Source: Mycetohabitans rhizoxinica HKI 454 (GTDB taxonomy: Bacteria; Pseudomonadota; Gammaproteobacteria; Burkholderiales; Burkholderiaceae). From it: DNA of 56,592 nt. Position 1 is the stretch's first letter, and each line of letters starts with the position of its first letter. Below, piece after piece: positions 1 to 10,590 of this stretch. The stretch lies in NCBI RefSeq assembly GCF_000198775.1, contig NC_014722.1, positions 2,698,718 to 2,755,309 on the forward strand. Direction: 5' to 3'. Below the pieces are notes generated by a model that saw nothing but the letters and a program-made list of their open reading frames with translations, was not told where the DNA came from and searched no databases. Made by a program: the position numbers and the translations under genes.

Positions 1-1
1 G

Positions 2-349
2 CGGTACCAGGGCGATAAGTTCGCCGACTATTTTGATGCCAATACCTACCTGCTCATCACGCGCGCATTGGACTACTTCGATCCCGCCAAGGCGTACGAC
101 GGCGACCTGACCGCGGCGCTCGCACAGACGCAGGCCAACTACCTCGTGATCAGCTTTTCGACAGACTGGCGTTTCGCGCCGGCGCGCTCGCGCGAGATCG
201 TCAAGGCGCTGCTCGACCACAAGCGCAACGTGTCCTATGGCGAAATCGACGCGCCGCACGGCCACGACGCATTCCTACTCGACGACACGCGCTATCACAA
301 CCTGGTGCGCGCCTATTACGAACGCATCGCCACGGAGATCGGCGCATGA
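2..349 (+). CDS. metX: Homoserine O-acyltransferase, C-terminal part
   Basis: This is the last 115 residues of MetX; the 5' end lies outside the window. MetX acylates homoserine in methionine synthesis and is a cytoplasmic alpha/beta-hydrolase-fold enzyme. The visible part carries the C-terminal signature, with FSTDWRFAP, then the catalytic Asp region, and the catalytic His in DAPHGHDAF. The stop overlaps the metW start as ATGA at 346-349, the usual metXW arrangement in beta-proteobacteria, so the two genes are probably translationally coupled. Whether acetyl-CoA or succinyl-CoA is used cannot be judged from this end. Confidence 0.93.
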   Translation, partial: RYQGDKFADYFDANTYLLITRALDYFDPAKAYDGDLTAALAQTQANYLVISFSTDWRFAPARSREIVKALLDHKRNVSYGEIDAPHGHDAFLLDDTRYHNLVRAYYERIATEIGA

Positions 350-954
350 ATCAGCAAGCCTTCGATACCCTGTCCACCCGCGCCGATTTCCGCATGATCG
401 CGCGCTGGGTCGAGCCGCGCGCGAGCGTACTCGATGCCGGCTGCGCGGATGGCTCGCTGCTGGCCATCCTCGCCGAGGAATTGGGCGTGCAGGGCTACGG
501 AATCGAAATTAACGATGCGGGCGTGCTCGGCTGCGCACAAAAGGGCGTGAACGTGATCCAGCAGAATCTGGAGGACGGCCTGCGGCTGTTTGAAGACCAA
601 AGCTTCGATTTCGTGATCTTGTCTCAGACGCTGCAGACCCTCCACCAGATCGCGGCGATCCTGCGCGAGACCGTGCGGGTCGGCAAGGAGTGCATCGTGT
701 CGTTTCCGAATTTCGGCTACTGGCGGCATCGGCTCGCGGTGCTCAACGGCCGCATGCCAGTCTCCAAGTCGCTGCCATACCAGTGGCACAACACGCCGAA
801 CGTGCGCGTGCTGACGATCCACGACTTTGAAGCCCTCGCCCCGGAGGTCGGCATCCGGATCCTGGACCGGGCCATACTGCACGGCGGCCGCGCGATCCGA
901 TGGGGGACGAACTGGCGTGGTAGTCTTGCAGTCTATCGCGTCAAGAAAAGTTGA
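346..954 (+). CDS. metW: Methionine biosynthesis protein MetW
   Basis: A 202-residue protein with a class I SAM-methyltransferase fold. Motif I reads [12 protein letters not shown] near residue 28, and [11 protein letters not shown] matches the post-motif of the MetW family. MetW works with MetX in methionine synthesis; in proteobacteria it is found almost only next to metX. The start overlaps the metX stop by four bases, and the stop falls just before the AmpG-like gene. Length and motifs are normal for the family. Confidence 0.93.
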   Translation: MNQQAFDTLSTRADFRMIARWVEPRASVLDAGCADGSLLAILAEELGVQGYGIEINDAGVLGCAQKGVNVIQQNLEDGLRLFEDQSFDFVILSQTLQTLHQIAAILRETVRVGKECIVSFPNFGYWRHRLAVLNGRMPVSKSLPYQWHNTPNVRVLTIHDFEALAPEVGIRILDRAILHGGRAIRWGTNWRGSLAVYRVKKS

Positions 955-980
955 CCGCCCCGTTCGGTCACCGCAGATCC

Positions 981-2264
981 ATGTCCACTCCGCCTCAGGA
1001 AACCCGCACACTGACCGCACACGCCCCCCAATCGGGCTGGCGAGCCTACTTCAACACACGCATGTTGATCTGCGTGCTCCTTGGATTCACGGCGGGCCTG
1101 CCGCTGTTTACGCTGATGAGTCTGGTGCAGGCGTGGCTGTGCAGCAGCGGCGTCGATATCAAGACCATCGGCCTGTTCGCGTTGCTGCAATTTCCCTATA
1201 CGTGGAAATTCGTGTGGGCGCCGTTAATGGACCGCTTCGTGCCCGGGTTGGGCCGCTGGCGCCCTGGGCGCCGGCGCGGCTGGATGTTGCTGACTCAGCT
1301 CAGCGTGCTGACGCTGGTCGCCACCATGGGATTCGTGTCGCCGAGCAACTCGATCCGTACGGTGGCCGTGCTCGCAGCCGCCCTTGCATTCGCCAGCGCA
1401 AGCCTGGACATCGTGCTCGACGCGTACCGACGCGAGCTACTGAAAGACGCCGAGCAAGGCCTCGGCACGGCGATCCACGTCAACGCATACAAGCTGGCCG
1501 CCCTCGTGCCCGGTTCGCTGTCGCTGATCCTCGCGGACCACTTCGCGTGGTCAACGGTCTTTGCGGTCACCGCGGTATTCATGCTGCCTGGCGTGGTGAC
1601 GGCGTTCGTGGTACGCGAGCCCCAGGTGCAAGGCACACTGCCACGCACGCTAGAGGAAGCCGTGGTGATGCCGTTTCGCGAATTCATCGCGCGCGACGGT
1701 GCCAAGCAGGCGTTGATCGTGCTGACGTTCGTCTTTCTATACAAGCTCGGCGACAGCATGGCGACGTCGCTGGCGACGTCGTTCTACCTGGACATCGGCT
1801 TTACGAAGACTGAGATCGGACTGGTGTCTAAGACCAGCAGCTTCTGGGGAAGTATTGCCGGCGGCATCCTCGGCGGCGTGTGGCTAATGCGCATCGGCAC
1901 GGCGCGCGGCTTATGGATTTTCGGCGTCGCGCAGATGGTCGCGGTGCTCGGCTTCGCGGCGCTCGCCCGCATGGGCTATACGCTGCCTGGGCTAGCCGTG
2001 GTCATCAGCCTTGAGGCGTTCGCCACAGGCCTGGGTACGGCCGCATTCACCGCGTACATCGCCAGCACGACTGACCCGCGCTATACCGCAACGCAGTTTG
2101 CGTTGTTCACCAGTCTCGCATCGATACCTCGCACGTTCGCCAATGCTGGCGCCGGCTATCTCGTCGCGCAGATCGGCTGGTTTGAGTTCTTTTTGCTGTG
2201 CGCTGCGCTGGCGATCCCGGGCCTGCTGCTGCTACCGCGGATCGCACCATGGAGAGCGCGCTGA
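981..2264 (+). CDS. ampG: AmpG-like MFS permease (muropeptide importer)
   Basis: A 427-residue polytopic membrane protein. FTAGLPLFTLMSLVQAWL near residue 30 and FPYTWKFVWAPLMDRF near residue 70 are typical of AmpG permeases, which import anhydro-muropeptides for wall recycling. About twelve hydrophobic segments alternate with short loops. I chose ATG 981 because it gives the usual short N-terminus; an in-frame TTG at 951 is also possible. The stop overlaps the start of the next gene (TGATG at 2262-2266), suggesting coupling. The family call is firm; the substrate is inferred from the family. Confidence 0.85.
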   Translation: MSTPPQETRTLTAHAPQSGWRAYFNTRMLICVLLGFTAGLPLFTLMSLVQAWLCSSGVDIKTIGLFALLQFPYTWKFVWAPLMDRFVPGLGRWRPGRRRGWMLLTQLSVLTLVATMGFVSPSNSIRTVAVLAAALAFASASLDIVLDAYRRELLKDAEQGLGTAIHVNAYKLAALVPGSLSLILADHFAWSTVFAVTAVFMLPGVVTAFVVREPQVQGTLPRTLEEAVVMPFREFIARDGAKQALIVLTFVFLYKLGDSMATSLATSFYLDIGFTKTEIGLVSKTSSFWGSIAGGILGGVWLMRIGTARGLWIFGVAQMVAVLGFAALARMGYTLPGLAVVISLEAFATGLGTAAFTAYIASTTDPRYTATQFALFTSLASIPRTFANAGAGYLVAQIGWFEFFLLCAALAIPGLLLLPRIAPWRAR

Positions 2265-3217
2265 TGCGGCGCCCGTATGTCGGTTGGCGCTCTGGGCGCG
2301 CTCGGTGCCCGCGGCCGCCCCGGGCGGGCGTCTTGGCGCTCGCCAGACCACTGGCCGGCGTGGTGCTGCTGATCGGCGGTGCCGTCGCGCCACTGTCCGG
2401 CGCGCAGCCGAGCACCGGCAACGCCGGGTCATATGATCCAGCTCAAGCGGTGCGCTTCGGCAACTCGGCGGCATTCCGCAACCTGATTTCGCCGTCGATG
2501 CTTGAGCAACAGGCCAGCGGCGAATACCAGCAATGGGTGCACAGTGCCCAGCAGCGAGGACAATTGTTGCCCGACGGCGACCCGCAGGTCAAACGGGTAC
2601 GCGCGATGCTGCAAAGACTTATCCCGTATGCGCTGAAATGGAACGAGCGCGCGAAACAGTGGCACTGGGAAGCCTATATGGTGCGCTCGCAGCACGTGAT
2701 GATCCGCTGCCTGCCCGGCGGCAAACTGCTGATCGACAGCGCGCTGCTCACGCGTCTGCGCCCGAACGACGACGAACTGGCGATGCTGATGGGCCACATG
2801 GTGGCTCACGCGTTGCGCGAACACGCGCGCGAGCGCTTGGGTCGGCAACAAGCCATGCAATTGGGCGCCGGCGCGATCCCGCAGTTGTTCGGGCCAGCCG
2901 ATCTCGGGTCCGCGCCGTTGGGCGTCAGCACGCAGCTCGCACACTTACGCTACGATGCGGCCGACGAAACCGAGGCTGACGTGATCGGCGATGAGATCGC
3001 ATCGCGCGCCGGTTTCGACCCAAGGGCCGCGCTGGCGGTATGGAGACGGGCCGCCGCCCTGCCGGGTGCCAGCCAAACGAGCTTCATTGCGACCCATCCG
3101 ATGACGCCGCAGCGCGCCACCGACCTGCGCAAACGATTGCCCGACATGCTGCCTCTGTACGCAAAGGCACTCGGCACGACCCCCGACGCATTGCCGCGCT
3201 ACCGACGCCACCGTTGA
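2264..3217 (+). CDS. M48-like periplasmic metallopeptidase homologue lacking the catalytic Glu
   Basis: A 317-residue protein with an N-terminal hydrophobic signal (LAGVVLLIGGAVAPLSGA) and the M48 Zn-peptidase layout. The sequence shows NDDELAMLMGHMVAHALREH, so the usual HExxH reads HMVAH: both His ligands are present but the catalytic Glu is Met. The third ligand region (DETEADVIG) and the C-terminal THPMTPQRATDLR segment are kept. The family normally degrades misfolded envelope proteins; this copy may be inactive or have a binding role. ATG 2264 overlaps the ampG stop; an ATG at 2249 is an alternative start. Confidence 0.8.
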   Translation: MRRPYVGWRSGRARCPRPPRAGVLALARPLAGVVLLIGGAVAPLSGAQPSTGNAGSYDPAQAVRFGNSAAFRNLISPSMLEQQASGEYQQWVHSAQQRGQLLPDGDPQVKRVRAMLQRLIPYALKWNERAKQWHWEAYMVRSQHVMIRCLPGGKLLIDSALLTRLRPNDDELAMLMGHMVAHALREHARERLGRQQAMQLGAGAIPQLFGPADLGSAPLGVSTQLAHLRYDAADETEADVIGDEIASRAGFDPRAALAVWRRAAALPGASQTSFIATHPMTPQRATDLRKRLPDMLPLYAKALGTTPDALPRYRRHR

Positions 3218-3254
3218 GCCATGTGGCGCCGCAGCGGACGCGACGCGTACCGTA

Positions 3255-4043
3255 TCACGCTGCGTGGCGACGCAGCGTGTAGTCGTAGTCGATCGTCAGC
3301 GGCGCATGGTCACTGAACTTGATGTCGCGGAAGATCGACGTGCGCCTAGCCGTCGAGGCGATGCCCGCTGTCGCGATCTGGTAGTCGATCCGCCATCCGA
3401 CGTTTTTCGCATAAGCCTGGCCGCGATTGCTCCACCATGTGTATTGCTCGGGCCGCGGATCCAGCGCGCGGAAGACGTCCACATAGCCAAGCTTGTCGAA
3501 TACCTTGCTTAACCATGCGCGCTCTTCGGGCAGGCACCCCGAGTTCTTCTGGTTGCTCTTCCAATTCTTGATGTCGATTTCTTTGTGCACGATGTTGATG
3601 TCGCCGCAGAAAATCACTTCGCGCTCGCGCCGAAGCGCATCCAGATGCGCATAGAAATCGTCCATGAAGCGGTACTTGACCGCCTGCCGCTCCTCGCCGC
3701 TCGAGCCCGACGGCACATAGACCGACACCAACGACAGGTCGCCGTAGCGCAGCTCGACATAGCGTCCCTCGTGGTCGAACGCCTTGCTGCCGAAGCCGGC
3801 GATGAACTCGTCTGGTTCATGCCTCGTATAGATCCCGGCGCCGCTGTAACCCTTCTTCTGTGCATGCTGGAAATAGCCGGTGAAGCCGTGCGGCGCGAGG
3901 AATTCGGGTGTCATGTCATCCTGCGAGCACTTGATTTCTTGCACGCAGACGATGTCGGCGTTCTGTTCGCCGAACCAGTCGAAGAAGCCTTTCTTCGTGG
4001 CGGAACGTATACCGTTCAGGTTGGCGGTAATGACTCGCAGCAT
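3255..4043 (-). CDS. xth: Exodeoxyribonuclease III
   Basis: A 262-residue member of the ExoIII/AP endonuclease family, which cuts abasic sites and trims 3' ends in base-excision repair. Landmark residues are present: the N-terminal Asn in ITANLNGIRS, Glu in VCVQEIKC, the Asp/Asn pair in CGDINIVHKEID, and the C-terminal SDHAPL. Length is normal. The start (ATG, complement of 4041-4043) lies just downstream of the PPK2 remnant on the same strand. Confidence 0.95.
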   Translation of the reverse strand: MLRVITANLNGIRSATKKGFFDWFGEQNADIVCVQEIKCSQDDMTPEFLAPHGFTGYFQHAQKKGYSGAGIYTRHEPDEFIAGFGSKAFDHEGRYVELRYGDLSLVSVYVPSGSSGEERQAVKYRFMDDFYAHLDALRREREVIFCGDINIVHKEIDIKNWKSNQKNSGCLPEERAWLSKVFDKLGYVDVFRALDPRPEQYTWWSNRGQAYAKNVGWRIDYQIATAGIASTARRTSIFRDIKFSDHAPLTIDYDYTLRRHAA

Positions 4044-4119
4044 GGTTTGTTGTTTCCTTGTTGACGAATGACCGCGGAAGCCGGCGGCGCGCGACGGCCT
4101 GCACGGATGACTCGACGTC

Positions 4120-4356
4120 GATGACGTTGCGCGATGCCTTCTTGGTCAGGAAATAGCGCAGTTCCAACCCCGACAGCAGCCGCCGTAACAGCTCGGCGAC
4201 TATCAGGTTGCGATGCGTCTTCGAGTCTGCTGGCACGCTGTACCAGCGCGCAGGGTCAACCGACGTCACGGCGAGCCGTTCCTCGTAGGCGCGCTGATAG
4301 TCATCCCACTGCTTGCGGACCTGGATATCAGTGATGCCCGCGGCATGACCACGCAC
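4120..4356 (-). pseudogene. C-terminal remnant of a polyphosphate kinase 2 family protein
   Basis: The minus strand reads a stretch rich in PPK2 C-terminal signatures: VRKQWDDYQRAYEER, then WYSVPADSKTHRNLIVAELL. Complete PPK2 proteins have about 260-300 residues with Walker A and B motifs. Here only about 75 residues remain and both motifs are missing; gatB ends immediately upstream at 4369. The frame stays open to 3916 but overlaps xth there and no longer resembles PPK2. It is best read as a decayed polyphosphate:nucleotide phosphotransferase gene. Confidence 0.65.
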
Positions 4357-4368
4357 TGCCGCGCATAA

Positions 4369-5838
4369 TTAGGACAGCTTTTTCTTCAGCAGTTCGTTGA
4401 CCTGCTGCGGATTTGCCCGCCCCTTCGTGGCCTTCATCGCCTGGCCGACCAGCGCGTTGAACGCCTTGTCCTTACCCGCGCGGTATTCATCGACGGACTT
4501 CGGATTGGCGGCAAGCACCTCGTCCAGGATGGCCTCGAGCGCGCCGCTGTCGGAGATCTGCCTGAGCCCCTTGGCGTCGATGATGCGGTCGGCCGCTGTG
4601 TCGTCGGTGGCCTTCTCGTCCCAGATCGCTCCAAAAATCGCCTTGCCGATCTTGTTCGAGATCGTGCCGTCGGCGATTCGCACGAGAACCAGCGCCAATT
4701 GCGCGGCCGATACCGGCGACTGCGCGATGTCCAGCCCATCGCGGTTCAACTGCGACGCAAGCTCGCCCATCACCCAGTTCGCTGCCATCTTCGCATTTGC
4801 CACGCCCGCCTTGGACACCACTTGCTCGTAGTACGCGGCAAGCGCCTGTGATGTCGTGAGCATGCCCGCGTCATAGCCAGGCAAACCGTACTGCTCGGTA
4901 AAGCGGCGCTTCATCGCGTCCGGCAATTCCGGCAGTGCGCGGCCGACCTCGGCAATCCACTCACTGTCAATCACAAGCGGCATCAGGTCCGGGTCGGGGA
5001 AGTAACGGTAGTCATGCGCGTCTTCCTTGCTGCGCATCGAGCGCGTCTCGCCGCGGTCCGGGTCGTACAACCGAGTTTCCTGCACGACGGTGCCGCCGTC
5101 CTCGATCAGCTCGATCTGGCGGCGCACCTCGTATTGGATCGCCTCCTCCAGAAAGCGGAACGAGTTCAGGTTCTTGATCTCGGCGCGGGTGCCCAATGCC
5201 TGCTCGCCGAGCCGGCGCACCGACACGTTTGCGTCGCAGCGAAACGAGCCTTCCTGCATGTTCCCGTCGCAAATACCCAGCCAGACGACCAGCGAATGCA
5301 ATGCCTTTGCATAAGCCACCGCCTCGGCGGCGCTGCGCATGTCCGGCTCGGTCACAATCTCTAGCAGCGGTGTGCCAGCACGGTTCAGGTCGATGCCGGT
5401 CATGCCGGCGAAATCCTCGTGCAACGACTTGCCGGCGTCCTCCTCCAGGTGCGCGCGGGTCAACCGGATAGTCTTCTCGTACGCGTCGCGGCCGGCCTTT
5501 TCGTTCGCCTCCACCTGGATCGTGATCGAGCCGCCTTGCACGACCGGCAACTCGTACTGACTGATCTGGTAGCCCTTGGGCAAATCCGGATAAAAGTAAT
5601 TTTTGCGCGCAAATACGCTGCGCGGCGCAATCGCCGCACCGATCGCCAGCCCGAAGCGTATCGCGCGCTCCACGGCGCCGCGGTTGACCACCGGCAGCGT
5701 GCCTGGCAGCGCCAGGTCGAGCGCGCACGCCTGCGTGTTCGGTTCTGCGCCGAAGCGCGTCGCTGCGCCAGAGAAAATCTTCGACTGGGTCGACAACTGC
5801 ACATGCGTCTCCAGCCCTATCACCACTTCCCACTGCAT
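4369..5838 (-). CDS. gatB: Asp/Glu-tRNA amidotransferase subunit B
   Basis: A 489-residue GatB. The N-terminus ([23 protein letters not shown]) and [11 protein letters not shown] are family signatures. GatB is the kinase and tRNA-binding subunit that activates misacylated Glu-tRNA(Gln) or Asp-tRNA(Asn) for transamidation. A GatB/YqeY domain forms the C-terminus (from about residue 330). The ATG at 5836-5838 was chosen because it gives the canonical N-terminus and lies two bases after the gatA stop; the frame is open further upstream but there only shadows gatA. Confidence 0.96.
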   Translation of the reverse strand: MQWEVVIGLETHVQLSTQSKIFSGAATRFGAEPNTQACALDLALPGTLPVVNRGAVERAIRFGLAIGAAIAPRSVFARKNYFYPDLPKGYQISQYELPVVQGGSITIQVEANEKAGRDAYEKTIRLTRAHLEEDAGKSLHEDFAGMTGIDLNRAGTPLLEIVTEPDMRSAAEAVAYAKALHSLVVWLGICDGNMQEGSFRCDANVSVRRLGEQALGTRAEIKNLNSFRFLEEAIQYEVRRQIELIEDGGTVVQETRLYDPDRGETRSMRSKEDAHDYRYFPDPDLMPLVIDSEWIAEVGRALPELPDAMKRRFTEQYGLPGYDAGMLTTSQALAAYYEQVVSKAGVANAKMAANWVMGELASQLNRDGLDIAQSPVSAAQLALVLVRIADGTISNKIGKAIFGAIWDEKATDDTAADRIIDAKGLRQISDSGALEAILDEVLAANPKSVDEYRAGKDKAFNALVGQAMKATKGRANPQQVNELLKKKLS

Positions 5839-5840
5839 AG

Positions 5841-7334
5841 TCAGACTCCCGCCGGCGCTCGCTTGTGCCAGTCGGTGACGCGCTGGAACGCATCGGCGAC
5901 TTGCAGCATCCGCGCTTCGTTGAAATAGTTGCCGATGATCTGCAGCCCGACCGGCCGCGTTGCGTTCGCACCCGTGCCAAAGCCGCACGGCACGCTCATG
6001 CCCGGCAGGCCAGCCAGACTCGTAGACAACGTGTAGATGTCCGCCAGATACATCTGTATCGGGTCGTCGCTCTTCTCGCCCAGGTTCCATGCGACGCTCG
6101 GCGATACCGGCCCCATGATGACGTCGCACTGCGCAAACGCGTTTTGAAAGTCCTGCGCAATGATTCGGCGAATCTTCTGCGCTTGCAGGTAGTACGCGTC
6201 GTAGTAACCGTGCGATAACACGTACGTGCCGACCAGGATCCGGCGCTTGACCTCCGCACCCAAGCCTTCCGAGCGGCTCTTCTTGTACATGTCGAGCAGG
6301 TCGCGGTACTCGCTCGCGCGATGGCCATAGCGCACGCCGTCAAAGCGCGACAGGTTCGACGACGCCTCAGCTGGCGCAATCACATAGTAGACCGGGATCG
6401 ACAGCGCCGTCTTAGGCAGCGATACGTCCACCCGCGTCGCGCCAAGTTCTTCGTATTGCCGCAGTGCCACATCGATCGCCGCCTGCACGTCGCCCGACAG
6501 CCCCGCGCCGAAGTACTCGCGCGGCAACCCGATGCGCAGCCCGGCGAGCGGACGGCCGGCGAGTGCACCGGTATCCTGCCACGGCTTGCCGAGCCAGCGC
6601 GTGTAGTCTTCCGCGTCGCGTTGCAGGCTCGTTGAATCGCGCGGGTCAAAACCGCTCATCGCGCCTAGCACGAGCGCGCAATCGGCTGCCGAGCGCGCCA
6701 TCGGCCCGCCCTGGTCGAGCGACGACGCGAACGCAATCATCCCGTAGCGGGAGACGCGGCCGTAGGTCGGCTTGATGCCGGTGATCCCAGTTAGCGACGC
6801 CGGCTGGCGAATCGAGCCGCCGGTGTCGGTGCCGGTGGCCACGGGCGCCAGTCCAGCGGCCACCGCCGCGGCCGAGCCGCCCGAGGAGCCGCCCGGCACC
6901 GCGTTACGGTCCCACGGGTTGCGTACCGGGCCAAAGAATGAATTCTCGTTGGATGAGCCCATCGCGAACTCGTCCATGTTGGTCTTGCCCAGCGTGACCA
7001 TGCCCGCCGCCGCCAGCCGCTCGACAACCGTCGCGTCGAACGCACTGACGTAGTCGGCCAGCATCCGGGAGCCGGCGCTGGACTTCCAGCCGCGGGTCAC
7101 GAACACGTCCTTGTGCGCAACCGGCAGGCCGAGCAGCGGCCCGCGTTCGCCGCGCGCGAGCCGTTGGTCAGCCGCGCGCGCCGCGTCCAGCGTCAGTTGC
7201 GGATTCACGTCGATGAACGCGTTCAGCTCGCGCGCGGCCTCGATACGTTGCAGGAAGTGCTGCGCAAGCTCGAGCGCCGATACCTGTTTCGTATCGAGCG
7301 CGGCGCGCAATTCAGTAAGGCTTTTCTGATGCAT
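5841..7334 (-). CDS. gatA: Asp/Glu-tRNA amidotransferase subunit A
   Basis: A 497-residue amidase-signature enzyme that releases ammonia from glutamine for tRNA transamidation. The Ser-cisSer-Lys triad is visible as Lys75 (PVAHKDVF), Ser150 (PGGSSGGS) and Ser174 ([10 protein letters not shown]). Length is normal. It sits between gatC (22 bp upstream) and gatB (2 bp downstream), so the three subunits are co-transcribed. Confidence 0.97.
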   Translation of the reverse strand: MHQKSLTELRAALDTKQVSALELAQHFLQRIEAARELNAFIDVNPQLTLDAARAADQRLARGERGPLLGLPVAHKDVFVTRGWKSSAGSRMLADYVSAFDATVVERLAAAGMVTLGKTNMDEFAMGSSNENSFFGPVRNPWDRNAVPGGSSGGSAAAVAAGLAPVATGTDTGGSIRQPASLTGITGIKPTYGRVSRYGMIAFASSLDQGGPMARSAADCALVLGAMSGFDPRDSTSLQRDAEDYTRWLGKPWQDTGALAGRPLAGLRIGLPREYFGAGLSGDVQAAIDVALRQYEELGATRVDVSLPKTALSIPVYYVIAPAEASSNLSRFDGVRYGHRASEYRDLLDMYKKSRSEGLGAEVKRRILVGTYVLSHGYYDAYYLQAQKIRRIIAQDFQNAFAQCDVIMGPVSPSVAWNLGEKSDDPIQMYLADIYTLSTSLAGLPGMSVPCGFGTGANATRPVGLQIIGNYFNEARMLQVADAFQRVTDWHKRAPAGV

Positions 7335-7356
7335 CGTGCGGTTTTCCTGCGTCGCG

Positions 7357-7656
7357 TTATTCGATCACTTGCGGGACCAGATAGAGGCCGTCTTGCACCG
7401 CCGGCGCGCAGCACTGGTTGTCCTCGCGCCGTACGTGCTCGGTCACGGCGTCCTCGCGCAGCCTCAGCGCGACGTCCTCGATCTGCTCGGTCGGATGGGC
7501 GAGTGGCGCGATGCCAGTCGTGTCCACGGCCTGCATCTGCTCGACCAGGCCGAAAAACTGGTTCAGTTGCTCGAGCGTGTGCTCAGCCTCGCGTTGCCCA
7601 AGCTCGATGCGCGCCAAGTGTGCGATGCGGTTTACGTCAGTGAGGGTCAAGGCCAT
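7357..7656 (-). CDS. gatC: Asp/Glu-tRNA amidotransferase subunit C
   Basis: A 99-residue GatC, the small subunit that wraps round GatA and GatB and stabilises the complex. [15 protein letters not shown] at the N-terminus and [15 protein letters not shown] in the middle are the family pattern. It is the first gene of gatCAB, facing mreB across about 330 bp. A consensus -10 (TATAAT) lies on this strand at 7722-7727. Confidence 0.95.
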   Translation of the reverse strand: MALTLTDVNRIAHLARIELGQREAEHTLEQLNQFFGLVEQMQAVDTTGIAPLAHPTEQIEDVALRLREDAVTEHVRREDNQCCAPAVQDGLYLVPQVIE

Positions 7657-9034
<1,378 letters not shown>

Positions 9035-9069
9035 TCAGACTGAAGTAAGCGCGGTTTCGGGCGTCGACC

Positions 9070-10065
9070 ATGGAATACAGTCCGCCGCCCCTGTTCAAGC
9101 AAGGTCCTTCGGCGCTCGCGCGTCTGTTCACGTTTGTCGGTCTCGCGCTTGTGCTGCTGATGACCGACGCGCGTTTCCAGACGCTCGAAGTCGTGCGCGA
9201 AGTGATCGGCACGGGGCTTTATCCTTTGCAACGCGCGGCGTTGGTGCCGCGCGATCTAATCGTCGGCGGCGCCGACCTGTTCATCACGATCCATTCGTTG
9301 CGCAGCGAGAACCAGACGCTGCGCGACAAAAACCTGCAATTGTCGATACGTGCGTCGCAAGCGGTCCAACTGCTGGCCGAGAACGAACATCTGCGCCGGC
9401 TGCTGCAGTTGCAGCAACATTCAACGATACAGACCACGCCCACTGAGATTCAGTACGACACGCGCGACCCGTTCACGCAGAAAGTCATCATCGCCGGCGG
9501 CAGTCGGCAGGATGTGCAGGCCGGCGCACCGGTGGTGAACGAAAATGGCGTCATCGGGCAAGTCACGCGCGTCTTCCCGCTGCAGTCTGAAGTCACGCTG
9601 CTAACCGACAAGGACCAGGCGGTGCCGGTGCAGGTGGTACGCACCGGCATTCGCAGCGTGGTTTACGGCACCCCCAAGGGGGACCTACTGGATTTGAGGT
9701 TCGTGCCGACCAGCGCCGATGTGAAGACCGGCGACGAACTGGTGACAAACGGGCTGGACGGCGTCTACCCGCCGGGACTGCCGGTGGCCAAGGTCATTCA
9801 CGTTGACCGCCAAACGGACACCACGTTCGCCCGGGTGGTCTGCGAGCCGCTCGCGCCGGTGCGAGGCGCCCGCCAGCTGTTGGTACTGCGCTACGATGCG
9901 CGTACGCCGCCGCGTCCCACCGACACGGGCACCGGCGCAGCCAAGGATGCCGGCAAGGCAAAGGCCAGAAAGGGCGCGAAGGCGGCCGCCGGCAACAGCA
10001 CCGCAAAACCGGCCGCCACACCCGGCCGAGCCGCGTCGGCCACGGTAATCGGGGCACGGCAATGA
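9070..10065 (+). CDS. mreC: Rod-shape protein MreC
   Basis: A 331-residue protein with a short cytoplasmic N-terminus, one membrane segment (LFTFVGLALVLLMTDA, residues about 18-33), a coiled coil (residues about 75-115) and the periplasmic beta domains of MreC. ENGVIGQVTRVFPLQSEVTLLTD is the family core motif. MreC links MreB to PBP2 and RodA in the elongasome. The C-terminal 60 residues are rich in Ala, Lys and Pro and are probably disordered. The stop overlaps the mreD start as ATGA. Confidence 0.95.
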   Translation: MEYSPPPLFKQGPSALARLFTFVGLALVLLMTDARFQTLEVVREVIGTGLYPLQRAALVPRDLIVGGADLFITIHSLRSENQTLRDKNLQLSIRASQAVQLLAENEHLRRLLQLQQHSTIQTTPTEIQYDTRDPFTQKVIIAGGSRQDVQAGAPVVNENGVIGQVTRVFPLQSEVTLLTDKDQAVPVQVVRTGIRSVVYGTPKGDLLDLRFVPTSADVKTGDELVTNGLDGVYPPGLPVAKVIHVDRQTDTTFARVVCEPLAPVRGARQLLVLRYDARTPPRPTDTGTGAAKDAGKAKARKGAKAAAGNSTAKPAATPGRAASATVIGARQ

Positions 10066-10574
10066 ACCGACCCCATCACATCCTGCTGCCGGTCAATCCG
10101 TACTTCATTGCATTCAGCCTGGCCGCCGCGTTTTTTTTGAATCTGCTGCCATGGGGCAAGTGGATCGGCGTACCCGATTTCGTCGCGATCGTGCTGCTGT
10201 TTTGGAACGTGCATCAGCCACGCAAGGTCGGCATGGGCATCGCGTTCCTGCTTGGACTGTTGATCGACGTGCACGATGCGGGCCTATTCGGCGAGCACGC
10301 GCTCGCCTACACGCTGCTGTCGTACGGAGCCATCATGGTACACCGGCGCGTGCTGTGGCTAGCGCTGGGCGCGCAGGTCTTCGTCGTGATGCCGCTGCTG
10401 GTGGTCGCGCAGGTCGTGCCGTTCGTGATTCGGCTGATTGCCGGCGGCGCATTCCCGGGCTGGGGCTACTTGCTGGATGGCTTCGTCGGCGCGCTGCTAT
10501 GGCCGATTGCAAGCGTGCTGCTGCTGTTGCCGCAGAAACGCGCGGCCGACCCCGACGACACGCGACCGATTTGA
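10062..10574 (+). CDS. mreD: Rod-shape protein MreD
   Basis: A 170-residue protein made up almost wholly of membrane segments (about five or six), the normal build of MreD, the inner-membrane partner of MreC in the elongasome. The family-like stretch LLGLLIDVHDAGLFGEHALAY lies near residue 65. It overlaps mreC by four bases and ends 16 bp before mrdA, so it sits tightly in the mre operon. Confidence 0.92.
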   Translation: MNRPHHILLPVNPYFIAFSLAAAFFLNLLPWGKWIGVPDFVAIVLLFWNVHQPRKVGMGIAFLLGLLIDVHDAGLFGEHALAYTLLSYGAIMVHRRVLWLALGAQVFVVMPLLVVAQVVPFVIRLIAGGAFPGWGYLLDGFVGALLWPIASVLLLLPQKRAADPDDTRPI

Positions 10575-10590
10575 CCGGGCCCGCGCGCAG

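Noticed and set aside
827..1813. Long plus-strand open frame overlapping metW and ampG
   Set aside because: It is an Arg/Ala-rich shadow of two clear genes in other frames, a normal effect of high GC.
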